Source: Pseudomonas putida
GTDB lineage: Bacteria > Pseudomonadota > Gammaproteobacteria > Pseudomonadales > Pseudomonadaceae
Assembly: GCF_001976065.1 (NCBI RefSeq)
Contig: NZ_MNAH01000006.1
Coordinates: 310,001-374,000 of the forward strand
Length of the DNA: 64,000 bases
Direction: 5' to 3'
Shown here: positions 31,386 to 39,167 of the stretch, piece by piece
Layout of the letters: each line of letters opens with the position of its first letter
Numbering within the stretch: position 1 is the first letter of the stretch
The notes under the pieces: model-generated
What the model was told of the DNA's origin: nothing
Database searches by the model: none
What the model saw: only the letters and a program-made list of their open reading frames with translations
Translations under genes and position numbers: made by a program

Positions 31386-31763
31386 ATGACCCAGCTCCCC
31401 ACCGACATCAAGCTGCACAAAGCCTCGAAAACCCTGACGCTCAAATACGCGTCCGGCGAGGAATACACCCTGCCCGCCGAGTTCCTGCGCGTGCACTCTC
31501 CCTCCGCCGAGGTCCAGGGCCACGGCAAACCCATCCTGCAATTTGGCAAGATCAACGTAGGGCTGAGCAAGATAGAACCTGCCGGTCAGTACGCATTGAA
31601 GCTGACCTTCGACGATGGCCACGACAGCGGCCTGTTCACCTGGGAATACCTCTACGAACTGGGGCGACGTCATGACGCACTCTGGGAGGATTATCTTGCC
31701 GAGCTCAAAGCCGCAGGGAAAACCCGCGACCCGAACGAATCTGTCGTCAAGCTGATGCTCTAG
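31386..31763 (+). CDS. DUF971 protein (gamma-butyrobetaine hydroxylase-like N-terminal domain)
   Basis: A 125-residue cytoplasmic protein made of one DUF971 domain: KLHKASKTLTLKYASGEEYT, LPAEFLRVHSPSAEVQGHG, VGLSKIEPAGQYALKLTFDD, and GLFTWEYLYELGRRHDALWE. The fold equals the N-terminal domain of gamma-butyrobetaine hydroxylase without the catalytic oxygenase part. No function is established that I can name. It is conserved at this site between hslVU and phaC1 in Pseudomonas, as far as I recall. The expected metal-ligand Cys/His set of the hydroxylase N-domain is absent: there is no cysteine in the protein. Confidence 0.85.
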   Translation: MTQLPTDIKLHKASKTLTLKYASGEEYTLPAEFLRVHSPSAEVQGHGKPILQFGKINVGLSKIEPAGQYALKLTFDDGHDSGLFTWEYLYELGRRHDALWEDYLAELKAAGKTRDPNESVVKLML

Positions 31764-31947
31764 CCCGAGCCTCTTGCTCTTTAGAGGGCATTTTCTAATT
31801 TCATCTGTTTGAATGCTCGGCTTCAGGGCCGACGCTTGGCCCGCTTGCGAAAAAAATTAAACTCGGGTAACCAATGGATTGGCAAGTTCCCTGCAGTGCT
31901 CTCTGAACTAAAAAGCAGTGATGCAGAATTAAAGTCACCCAAGCAGT

Positions 31948-31993
31948 AGTACCTTGCCGTTGTTGTGTGACTACACAGCAGGATCAAGGTACT
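31948..31993 (+). promoter_or_regulatory. two-part hairpin / palindrome upstream of phaC1
   Basis: AGTACCTTG (31948-31956) is the exact reverse complement of CAAGGTACT (31985-31993). Nested inside, TGTTGTGT pairs with ACACAGCA (one G-U) around a GACT loop, with symmetric 4-base gaps. It ends 26 bases before the phaC1 ATG and just ahead of its GGAG. It may be an operator (for example for PhaD) or an RNA hairpin in the leader; the sequence alone does not decide. Confidence 0.6.
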
Positions 31994-32019
31994 CGTCTCA
32001 GGGCAATGGAGCGTCGTAG

Positions 32020-33699
32020 ATGAGTAACAAGAGTAACGATGAGTTGAAGTATCAAGCCTCAGAAAACACCTTGGGGCTCAATCCTGTCGTTGGGCTGCGT
32101 GGAAAGGATCTACTGGCTTCTGCTCGAATGGTGCTCAGGCAGGCCATCAGGCAACCGGTGCACAGCGTCAAGCACGTTGCGCATTTTGGCCTCGAACTCA
32201 AGAACGTGCTGTTTGGTAAATCCGGGCTGCAACCGACCAGCGATGATCGTCGGTTCGCCGATCCGGCCTGGAGCCAGAACCCGCTCTATAAACGTTATTT
32301 GCAAACCTACCTGGCGTGGCGCAAGGAACTCCACGACTGGATCGACGAAAGTAACCTCACCCCCAAGGATGTGGCACGCGGGCACTTCGTGATCAACCTC
32401 ATGACCGAAGCCATGGCGCCGACCAACACCGCAGCCAACCCGGCGGCAGTCAAACGCTTTTTCGAAACCGGCGGCAAAAGCCTGCTTGATGGCCTTTCGC
32501 ACCTGGCCAAGGACCTTGTACACAACGGCGGCATGCCGAGCCAGGTCAACATGGGCGCGTTCGAGGTCGGCAAGAGCCTGGGCGTGACCGAAGGCGCGGT
32601 CGTATTCCGCAACGATGTACTGGAACTGATCCAGTACAAGCCGATCACCGAGCAGGTCCACGAGCGACCATTGCTGGTGGTGCCGCCGCAGATAAACAAG
32701 TTCTACGTATTCGACCTGAGCCCGGACAAGAGCCTGGCGCGGTTCTGCCTGCGCAACAACGTGCAGACCTTCATTGTCAGCTGGCGCAACCCGACCAAGG
32801 AACAGCGCGAGTGGGGCCTGTCGACTTACATCGAAGCCCTCAAGGAAGCGGTTGACGTGGTCACCGCGATCACCGGCAGCAAAGACGTGAACATGCTCGG
32901 GGCCTGCTCCGGCGGCATCACCTGCACCGCGCTGCTGGGCCACTATGCGGCGATCGGCGAGAACAAGGTCAATGCCCTGACCTTGCTGGTGAGCGTGCTC
33001 GATACCACCCTGGACAGCGACGTCGCCCTCTTCGTCAACGAACAGACCCTCGAAGCCGCCAAGCGCCACTCGTACCAGGCCGGTGTACTGGAAGGCCGCG
33101 ACATGGCGAAAGTCTTCGCCTGGATGCGTCCCAACGACCTGATCTGGAACTACTGGGTCAACAATTACCTGCTGGGCAACGAACCGCCGGTGTTCGACAT
33201 CCTGTTCTGGAACAACGACACTACCCGGTTGCCCGCCGCATTCCACGGCGACCTGATCGAGCTGTTCAAAAACAACCCACTGATTCGCTCGAATGCACTG
33301 GAAGTGTGCGGCACCGCCATCGACCTCAAGCAAGTGACGGCCGACATCTTTTCCCTGGCCGGCACCAACGACCACATCACCCCGTGGAAGTCCTGCTACA
33401 AGTCGGCGCAACTGTTCGGCGGCAACGTTGAATTCGTGCTGTCGAGCAGCGGGCATATCCAGAGCATCCTGAATCCACCGGGCAATCCGAAATCCCGCTA
33501 CATGACCAGCACCGAACCGGCGAGCAGTGCCGATGAATGGCAACAGAACGCCACCAAGCACACCGATTCCTGGTGGCTGCACTGGCAGGCCTGGCAGGCT
33601 CAGCGCTCCGGCGAACTGAAAAAGTCCCCGGTAAAACTGGGCAACAAGGCTTACCCGGCAGGCGAGGCGGCTCCCGGCACTTACGTACACGAGCGCTAG
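32020..33699 (+). CDS. phaC1: class II poly(3-hydroxyalkanoate) synthase PhaC1
   Basis: The 559-residue protein has the standard length for type II synthases. It has the lipase-like box GACSGG with catalytic Cys296, Asp451 (GTNDHITPW) and His479 (SSGHIQS), exactly the positions known for Pseudomonas PhaC1. It polymerises medium-chain (R)-3-hydroxyacyl-CoA on the PHA granule surface. It is the first gene of phaC1-phaZ-phaC2-phaD. GGAG lies 8 bases before the ATG. A hairpin precedes it and a REP doublet follows it. Confidence 0.98.
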   Translation: MSNKSNDELKYQASENTLGLNPVVGLRGKDLLASARMVLRQAIRQPVHSVKHVAHFGLELKNVLFGKSGLQPTSDDRRFADPAWSQNPLYKRYLQTYLAWRKELHDWIDESNLTPKDVARGHFVINLMTEAMAPTNTAANPAAVKRFFETGGKSLLDGLSHLAKDLVHNGGMPSQVNMGAFEVGKSLGVTEGAVVFRNDVLELIQYKPITEQVHERPLLVVPPQINKFYVFDLSPDKSLARFCLRNNVQTFIVSWRNPTKEQREWGLSTYIEALKEAVDVVTAITGSKDVNMLGACSGGITCTALLGHYAAIGENKVNALTLLVSVLDTTLDSDVALFVNEQTLEAAKRHSYQAGVLEGRDMAKVFAWMRPNDLIWNYWVNNYLLGNEPPVFDILFWNNDTTRLPAAFHGDLIELFKNNPLIRSNALEVCGTAIDLKQVTADIFSLAGTNDHITPWKSCYKSAQLFGGNVEFVLSSSGHIQSILNPPGNPKSRYMTSTEPASSADEWQQNATKHTDSWWLHWQAWQAQRSGELKKSPVKLGNKAYPAGEAAPGTYVHER

Positions 33700-33710
33700 A
33701 CCCACAGACT

Positions 33711-33797
33711 TGTAGGAGCCGGCTTGCTGGCGATTGCCTCATCACGGTGAGACTGGCAAACCGCGCTGAACGCATCGCCAGCAAACCGGCTCCTACA
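33711..33797. repeat. REP doublet of a variant type between phaC1 and phaZ
   Basis: TGTAGGAGCCGGCTTGCTGG at 33711 and the inverted near-copy ending in GGCTCCTACA at 33797. The core differs from the GTGGGAGCGAGC type elsewhere. Confidence 0.88.
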
Positions 33798-33840
33798 GGA
33801 TGTGTGTCAGGAATTACGATCCACCCACAGGGCCAGAAGC

Positions 33841-34695
33841 ATGCCGCAACCGTTCATATTCCGCACCGTCGACCTGGATGGCCAGACCCTCCGCACGGCG
33901 GTGCGCCCCGGCAAGCCTCACTTGACGCCCTTGCTGATTTTCAACGGCATCGGCGCCAACCTGGAGCTGGTGTTCCCGTTCGTCGCGGCGCTGGACCCGG
34001 ACCTCGAAGTCATCGCCTTCGACGTACCCGGTGTCGGCGGTTCGTCGACGCCGAGGCGCCCGTACCGCTTTCCGGGCCTGGCGAAACTCACGGCACGCAT
34101 GCTCGACTATCTCGATTACGGGCAAGTCAATGTGATCGGCGTGTCATGGGGTGGCGCTCTTGCACAGCAATTCGCCTATGACTATCCGGAGCGTTGCAAG
34201 AAACTTGTCCTGGCGGCGACGGCAGCGGGTACGGTGATGGTGCCGGGCAAGCCAAAGGTCTTGTGGATGATGGCCAGCCCACGACGTTACATCCAGCCCT
34301 CCCATGTGATCCGCATTGCGCCGATGATCTACGGCGGCTCATTCCGACGCGACCCGACGCTCGCCGCGAGCCATGCAGCGAAAGTCCGCTCGGCGGGCAA
34401 GCTCGGTTATTACTGGCAACTGTTCGCCGGTTTCGGCTGGACCAGCATCCACTGGCTGCACAAGATCAATCAGCCGACCCTGGTCCTGGCGGGTGACGAC
34501 GACCCGCTGATCCCGCTGATCAACATGCGCCTGCTGGCCTGGCGGATCCCCAATTCCCAGTTGCACATCATCGACGACGGCCATCTGTTCCTGATTACCC
34601 GGGCCGAAGCGGTGGCGCCAATCATCATGAAGTTCCTCGAGGAGGAGCGTCAGCGTGCTGTGATGCACCCGCATCCGGCGCCACTGGGCGGTTGA
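33841..34695 (+). CDS. phaZ: intracellular poly(3-hydroxyalkanoate) depolymerase
   Basis: A 284-residue alpha/beta hydrolase. The lipase box GVSWGG has Ser102; Asp221 (AGDDDPL) and His248 (DDGHLF) complete the triad at the same positions as described for P. putida PhaZ. The oxyanion segment is FNGIGANLELVFP. It mobilises stored medium-chain PHA. An in-frame extension upstream to 33802 was rejected because MPQPFIFRTVDLDG is the family N-terminus. It lies between the two synthase genes. Confidence 0.96.
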   Translation: MPQPFIFRTVDLDGQTLRTAVRPGKPHLTPLLIFNGIGANLELVFPFVAALDPDLEVIAFDVPGVGGSSTPRRPYRFPGLAKLTARMLDYLDYGQVNVIGVSWGGALAQQFAYDYPERCKKLVLAATAAGTVMVPGKPKVLWMMASPRRYIQPSHVIRIAPMIYGGSFRRDPTLAASHAAKVRSAGKLGYYWQLFAGFGWTSIHWLHKINQPTLVLAGDDDPLIPLINMRLLAWRIPNSQLHIIDDGHLFLITRAEAVAPIIMKFLEEERQRAVMHPHPAPLGG

Positions 34696-34822
34696 TCGGC
34701 CCATTTTTTGTATGGGAAAGAGGGAGCGGCCGACATCGCACCGCGCAACAACCCGTTACAGCGTCTATGGTGTTCTGGTTCGGTGTTTTGTATTTGGCCT
34801 GAAGACGAAGGAGTGTTGAGTC

Positions 34823-36505
34823 ATGCGCGATAAACCTGCGAGGGAGTCATTACCCACTCCCGCCGCGTTCATCAACGCACAAAGTGCGATTACCGGCCTG
34901 CGCGGTCGGGATCTGATTTCGACTTTGCGCAGTGTGGCCGCCCATGGCCTGCGCAACCCCGTACACACCGCTCGACACGCCTTGAAACTGGGTGGTCAAC
35001 TGGGCCGCGTGTTGCTGGGCGACACCCTGCATCCGACCAATCCCCAGGACCGTCGTTTTGACGATCCTGCGTGGAGCCTCAACCCCTTTTATCGTCGCAG
35101 CCTGCAGGCCTACCTGAGCTGGCAGAAGCAGGTCAAAAGCTGGATCGACGACAGCAACATGAACCCCGACGACCGCGCCCGCGCGCACTTCGCGTTCGCC
35201 CTGCTCAACGATGCCGTGTCGCCGTCCAACAGCCTGCTCAATCCTCTGGCGATCAAGGAAATCTTCAACTCAGGCGGCAACAGCCTGGTACGCGGGATCG
35301 GCCATCTGGTCGATGACCTCCTGCACAACGAAGGCCTGCCCAGGCAGGTCACCAAGCACGCATTCGAGTTCGGCAAGACCGTCGCCACCACCACCGGCGC
35401 CGTGGTGTTTCGCAACGAACTGCTGGAGCTGATCCAGTACAAGCCGATGAGCGAAAAGCAGTATTCCAAACCGTTGCTGGTGGTACCCCCTCAGATCAAC
35501 AAGTACTACATTTTCGACCTCAGCCCGCACAACAGTTTCGTCCAGTACGCGCTCAAGAACGGCCTGCAGACCTTCGTGATCAGCTGGCGCAATCCGGATG
35601 TGCGGCACCGCGAATGGGGCCTGTCGACTTACGTTGAGGCGGTGGAAGAAGCCATGAACGTGTGCCGGGCAATCACCGGCGCGCGCGAGGTCAACCTGAT
35701 GGGCGCCTGCGCTGGCGGGCTGACCATTGCCGCCTTGCAGGGTCACCTGCAAGCCAAGCGACAGCTGCGCCGCGTCTCCAGCGCGACCTACCTGGTGAGC
35801 CTGCTCGACAGCCAACTGGACAGTCCGGCCACGCTCTTCGCCGATGAACAGACGCTGGAAGCCGCCAAGCGCCGCTCCTACCAGAAAGGCGTACTGGATG
35901 GCCGCGACATGGCCAAGGTCTTCGCCTGGATGCGCCCCAACGACTTGATCTGGAGTTACTTCGTCAACAACTACCTGATGGGCAAGGAGCCGCCGGCGTT
36001 CGACATTCTCTACTGGAACAACGACAACACACGCCTTCCGGCCGCCCTGCATGGCGACTTGCTGGACTTCTTCAAGCACAACCCGCTGAGCCATCCTGGG
36101 GGCCTGGAAGTGTGCGGCACCCCGATCGATTTGCAGAAGGTCACCGTCGACAGCTTCAGCGTGGCCGGCATCAACGACCACATCACACCGTGGGACGCGG
36201 TGTATCGCTCGACCCTGTTGCTCGGTGGCGAACGCCGCTTCGTCCTGTCCAACAGCGGTCATATACAGAGCATTCTCAACCCGCCGAACAACCCGAAAGC
36301 CAACTACGTCGAAGGCTCCAAACTGAGCAGCGACCCCAGGGCCTGGTACTACGACGCCAAGCCCGTCGACGGTAGCTGGTGGACGCAATGGCTGAGCTGG
36401 ATTCAGGAGCGCTCGGGCGCACAGAAAGAAACCCACATGGCCCTCGGCAATCAGAATTATCCACCGATGGAGGCGGCGCCCGGCACTTACGTGCGCGTAC
36501 GCTGA
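34823..36505 (+). CDS. phaC2: class II poly(3-hydroxyalkanoate) synthase PhaC2
   Basis: A 560-residue paralogue of PhaC1. The lipase-like box GACAGG has catalytic Cys296, followed by GINDHITPW and SNSGHIQS with the Asp and His. PhaC1 has Ser where PhaC2 has Ala after the cysteine (CSGG against CAGG). It is same strand as phaZ, 127 bases downstream of it; no repeat lies in this gap. Complete and in frame. Confidence 0.97.
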   Translation: MRDKPARESLPTPAAFINAQSAITGLRGRDLISTLRSVAAHGLRNPVHTARHALKLGGQLGRVLLGDTLHPTNPQDRRFDDPAWSLNPFYRRSLQAYLSWQKQVKSWIDDSNMNPDDRARAHFAFALLNDAVSPSNSLLNPLAIKEIFNSGGNSLVRGIGHLVDDLLHNEGLPRQVTKHAFEFGKTVATTTGAVVFRNELLELIQYKPMSEKQYSKPLLVVPPQINKYYIFDLSPHNSFVQYALKNGLQTFVISWRNPDVRHREWGLSTYVEAVEEAMNVCRAITGAREVNLMGACAGGLTIAALQGHLQAKRQLRRVSSATYLVSLLDSQLDSPATLFADEQTLEAAKRRSYQKGVLDGRDMAKVFAWMRPNDLIWSYFVNNYLMGKEPPAFDILYWNNDNTRLPAALHGDLLDFFKHNPLSHPGGLEVCGTPIDLQKVTVDSFSVAGINDHITPWDAVYRSTLLLGGERRFVLSNSGHIQSILNPPNNPKANYVEGSKLSSDPRAWYYDAKPVDGSWWTQWLSWIQERSGAQKETHMALGNQNYPPMEAAPGTYVRVR

Positions 36506-36562
36506 TGTTCAACGACCACGGCCCCTGCCGGCCGTGGCATGACTCGATCATAAGAAGACTGG

Positions 36563-37180
36563 ATGAAAACCCGCGACCGGATTCTCGAATGTGCCCTGCA
36601 ATTGTTCAATGAAAAGGGCGAACCGAATGTTTCCACCATGGAAGTCGCCAACGAAATGGGCATCAGCCCGGGCAATCTCTACTACCACTTCCACGGCAAG
36701 GAGCCGCTGATTCTCGGCCTGTTCGAACGTTTCCAGGCCGAACTGGCGCCGCTGCTCGATCCACCGGCCGACGTCGAACTGGCTCCCGAGGATTACTGGC
36801 TGTTCCTGCACCTGATCGTCGAACGCCTGTCCCACTATCGCTTTCTTTTCCAGGACCTGTCGAACCTGGCTGGGCGCCTGCCGAAACTGGCCAAGGGCAT
36901 TCGCAACCTGCTCAATGCACTCAAGCGTACACTGGCGTCATTGCTGGCCCGCTTGAAGGCCCTGGGGCAACTGGTCAGCGACACCCAGGCGCTGGGGCAA
37001 CTGGTGGAGCAGATCACGCTGACGCTGCTGTTCTCACTGGACTATCAGCGGATTCTTGGCCGCGAAGGCGAAGTGCGATTGGTGGTTTACCAGATCATGA
37101 TGCTGGTGGCGCCGCACTTGTTGCCCCCGATCAAGGCGGCGACGGAGCAAATGGCGATGCAGTACCTGCAAGAGCATTAA
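36563..37180 (+). CDS. phaD: TetR-family regulator of the pha genes
   Basis: A 205-residue protein with an N-terminal TetR helix-turn-helix (residues about 2-50; RILECALQLFNEKGEPNVS, MEVANEMGISPGNLYYHF) and a helical ligand-binding C-terminal domain. In P. putida PhaD activates phaC1 and phaI transcription. It lies 57 bases after phaC2 and is followed by a terminator shared with phaF. Confidence 0.94.
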   Translation: MKTRDRILECALQLFNEKGEPNVSTMEVANEMGISPGNLYYHFHGKEPLILGLFERFQAELAPLLDPPADVELAPEDYWLFLHLIVERLSHYRFLFQDLSNLAGRLPKLAKGIRNLLNALKRTLASLLARLKALGQLVSDTQALGQLVEQITLTLLFSLDYQRILGREGEVRLVVYQIMMLVAPHLLPPIKAATEQMAMQYLQEH

Positions 37181-37191
37181 GCGCCACAAAC

Positions 37192-37227
37192 AAAAACGCC
37201 CGACCTTGGCAGGCCGGGCGTTTTTTT
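37192..37227. terminator. bidirectional terminator between phaD and phaF
   Basis: AAAAACGCCCG and CGGGCGTTTTTTT frame a short loop. It lies 11 bases after the phaD stop and 12 bases after the phaF stop, with A/T tracts on both sides, so it can end both converging transcripts. Confidence 0.85.
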
Positions 37228-37238
37228 GAGCCCTGGAA

Positions 37239-38075
37239 TCAGGACTGACTGGTTGGCGTCGATGGAGCTGGCGCGGCAGTCGAGGTTACAGCAGGGGTCG
37301 GCGCAGAGGCGGAGTTCGAGGTGCTCGCCGGCGTTACCGGGGTTGCCGGTTTGGCGGCAGCCACTGCTGGTTTGGGTGCGGCAGCTTTTGGAGCGGCCGG
37401 TTTTTTCACTGCTGGCTTCTTCGCAGCAGCAGGTTTTGCCGCAGGCTTGGCGGCCGGTTTGGCAGCAGCGGTTTTCGCTGCAGGCTTGGCGGCGGTTTTG
37501 GCGGCTGCAGGTTTAGCCGCTGGCTTGGCTGCGGCTGGCTTGGCGGCGGCAGTTTTTGCAGCCGGTTTGGCAGCAGGTTTGGCTGCCGCTTTTGCCAATG
37601 GCTTGGCTGCGGTTTTGGCTGCCGGCTTGGCTGCCGCAGTTTTCGCCGCAACAGGCGCAACCTTGGCACCGGTGAGTTTTTCGATTTGCTTGGTCAGGGT
37701 ATCGACCTTGCTGTGCAGTGCCTTGACCTCATTGCGGCTAGGTACGCCCAGGCGCGAAATGGCGCTGTTCAGGCGCTTGTCGAAAGCCCCTTCCAGCTCA
37801 TCCCACTTGCCCAGTGCACGATCCTTCACGCCGCTGATGCGCGACTTGGCAGAAGAAGCAGAGTCTTTGGCGGCGTCGACAGTTTTGCCAACAGCGTTCT
37901 TGGTCAGCTTCTCGGCTTTCTCGCCGTCTTTAACCAGTGAGTCGAAGAGTTTGCTGCCGTCAGTGTCGATCTTCGAGTACACGCCTAAACCAGCCAGCCA
38001 GATTTTGCGGGAGTAGTCTTCGACTTTCCCAATCCACGAGCTGCCTTCTTTTTCGGTGTTCTTTTTACCAGCCAT
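37239..38075 (-). CDS. phaF: PHA granule-associated phasin / histone H1-like protein PhaF
   Basis: A 278-residue protein. The N-terminal phasin domain (about 1-140) binds the granule: WIGKVEDYSRKIWLAGLGVY, with a coiled-coil VKALHSKVDTLTKQIEKL. The C-terminal half is a lysine/alanine/proline-rich tail of about 95 residues built from AAKPAAK-type repeats (about 145-240), as in histone H1. It ends in a Pro/Thr/Ser/Ala-rich segment. PhaF ties granules to the nucleoid so that they segregate at division. It lies 10 bases after phaI on the minus strand. Confidence 0.96.
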   Translation of the reverse strand: MAGKKNTEKEGSSWIGKVEDYSRKIWLAGLGVYSKIDTDGSKLFDSLVKDGEKAEKLTKNAVGKTVDAAKDSASSAKSRISGVKDRALGKWDELEGAFDKRLNSAISRLGVPSRNEVKALHSKVDTLTKQIEKLTGAKVAPVAAKTAAAKPAAKTAAKPLAKAAAKPAAKPAAKTAAAKPAAAKPAAKPAAAKTAAKPAAKTAAAKPAAKPAAKPAAAKKPAVKKPAAPKAAAPKPAVAAAKPATPVTPASTSNSASAPTPAVTSTAAPAPSTPTSQS

Positions 38076-38085
38076 CCCGTTCTCC

Positions 38086-38508
38086 TTAAGATTTACGCGC
38101 GACGCGTTCGAGCAGTGCCGTCAGCTCATCGAGCTTGGCAGAGAGTGTCTCAACGTCATGTTTAGACGGAATGCCGATACGATTCAAGGTACTTGCGACA
38201 CGCGTGTCGAACACCTTCTCGACTTTGTCGAGCTGAACTTCGACCTTGCCTTTGAAAGTGCTCACTTCGCTCTTGGCTTCATCGATCTCGGCATTCGCCG
38301 CTTCAAGCTTTTCGGCAACTACTTTTTTGCCTTTGGTTTCAACTGCTTGCCCAGCCTTGATCAACTCTTGAAAGTACTCGCTACCCTCTTGGCCGACCTT
38401 GGTATAGGCACCCAGGCCTGCCAGCCAGATCCTGCGGGCATACGATTTGACGTCATGCAGAGCGGTCGTCGATGCGTCGATTTTTTTCTTCAAAATAACT
38501 TTGGCCAT
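38086..38508 (-). CDS. phaI: PHA granule-associated phasin PhaI
   Basis: The 140-residue protein starts MAKVILKKKIDASTTALHD. It shares the phasin core with PhaF (RRIWLAGLGAYTKVGQEGSE against KIWLAGLGVYSKIDTDGSK) and ends in a coiled coil (KHDVETLSAKLDELTALLERV). It covers the granule surface. The ATG at 38508 is preceded by GAGG; an upstream in-frame start at 38568 was rejected. Confidence 0.95.
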   Translation of the reverse strand: MAKVILKKKIDASTTALHDVKSYARRIWLAGLGAYTKVGQEGSEYFQELIKAGQAVETKGKKVVAEKLEAANAEIDEAKSEVSTFKGKVEVQLDKVEKVFDTRVASTLNRIGIPSKHDVETLSAKLDELTALLERVARKS

Positions 38509-38592
38509 GGTGCACCTCACGCGCAGAAGGTTTGAGGAACTGCCCGCGAAAGTGTCGGGCTCAGGCACAAAGTAGGGAGAAAAATTAGAAAC

Positions 38593-38626
38593 GGCACCCT
38601 AACAACTGACATGAATCGATGGTGCC
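38593..38626. promoter_or_regulatory. inverted repeat upstream of phaI
   Basis: GGCACC (38593-38598) and GGTGCC (38621-38626) are perfect inverted copies 22 bases apart, about 85-118 bases upstream of the phaI start. It might be a regulator site in the phaI promoter; no binding protein can be assigned from the sequence. Confidence 0.35.
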
Positions 38627-38638
38627 CTCACCGCTCAC

Positions 38639-38725
38639 TGTAGGAGCAAGCTTGCTCGCGATGCAGGCACCTCGGTTTTCCAGTTACACCGCGTAGATGC
38701 CATCGCGAGCAAGCTTGCTCCTACA
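38639..38725. repeat. REP doublet (REPIN), AAGCTT-type core
   Basis: TGTAGGAGCAAGCTTGCTCG at 38639 and its inverted copy ending near 38725. The core differs from the GTGGGAGCGAGC type. Confidence 0.88.
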
Positions 38726-38737
38726 AGATCGCGCGCC

Positions 38738-39013
38738 TTATGCCAGCGCCTTGTCCAGCGCCTTCTCGATCTCGGCTTTGATCATGCCGCTCATGGCCGA
38801 CATCATCAGGCCCAATTCCACATCGACCTTGATCGAATCGTCACTGACATGCACCGCACCTTTCACACCCGAACGCTTGAGGTTCAGGGTGTCGCCGGAC
38901 CACTGCGGCTCCAGGCCATATTGATCGTGTAGTTTCTGCGCCAGCTTGTCGGCCTTCTCGCGCGCCGCTTCCTTACCCAGGCCGTGGGCCCGTTCAACAC
39001 TAATATGGGCCAT
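38738..39013 (-). CDS. small polyhydroxyalkanoate-system protein
   Basis: A 91-residue protein: MAHISVERAHGLGKEAAREK, a beta-rich middle (GVKGAVHVSDDSIKVDVELG) and a hydrophobic helical end (LMMSAMSGMIKAEIEKALDK). It matches my memory of the 'putative polyhydroxyalkanoic acid system protein' family (TIGR02610-like) found beside pha genes. Biochemical role is unknown. It is separated from phaI by a REP doublet and diverges from ubiE, so it has its own transcription. Confidence 0.75.
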   Translation of the reverse strand: MAHISVERAHGLGKEAAREKADKLAQKLHDQYGLEPQWSGDTLNLKRSGVKGAVHVSDDSIKVDVELGLMMSAMSGMIKAEIEKALDKALA

Positions 39014-39167
39014 CGAATGACTCCTGCTTTATGAATGCTTTCGCGAGACATCTTGACCTCTGCTGCGTCAAAACGCCCGATGGTTGCCCATCTTACCTTC
39101 AGCCTTGCCAAGACAAAGCATGCCTTGGGGATTAGAATGTCGCGCATTCTCTTTTGGTGACAGCGAT

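Noticed and set aside
31835..31855. Sigma54-like site (TTGGCCCGCTTGCG) upstream of phaC1
   Set aside because: The GG and GC elements are too close together for a -24/-12 promoter.
32110..36436. Long minus-strand frames opposite phaC1 and phaC2
   Set aside because: They resemble each other only because the two synthases are paralogues; both are antisense shadows.
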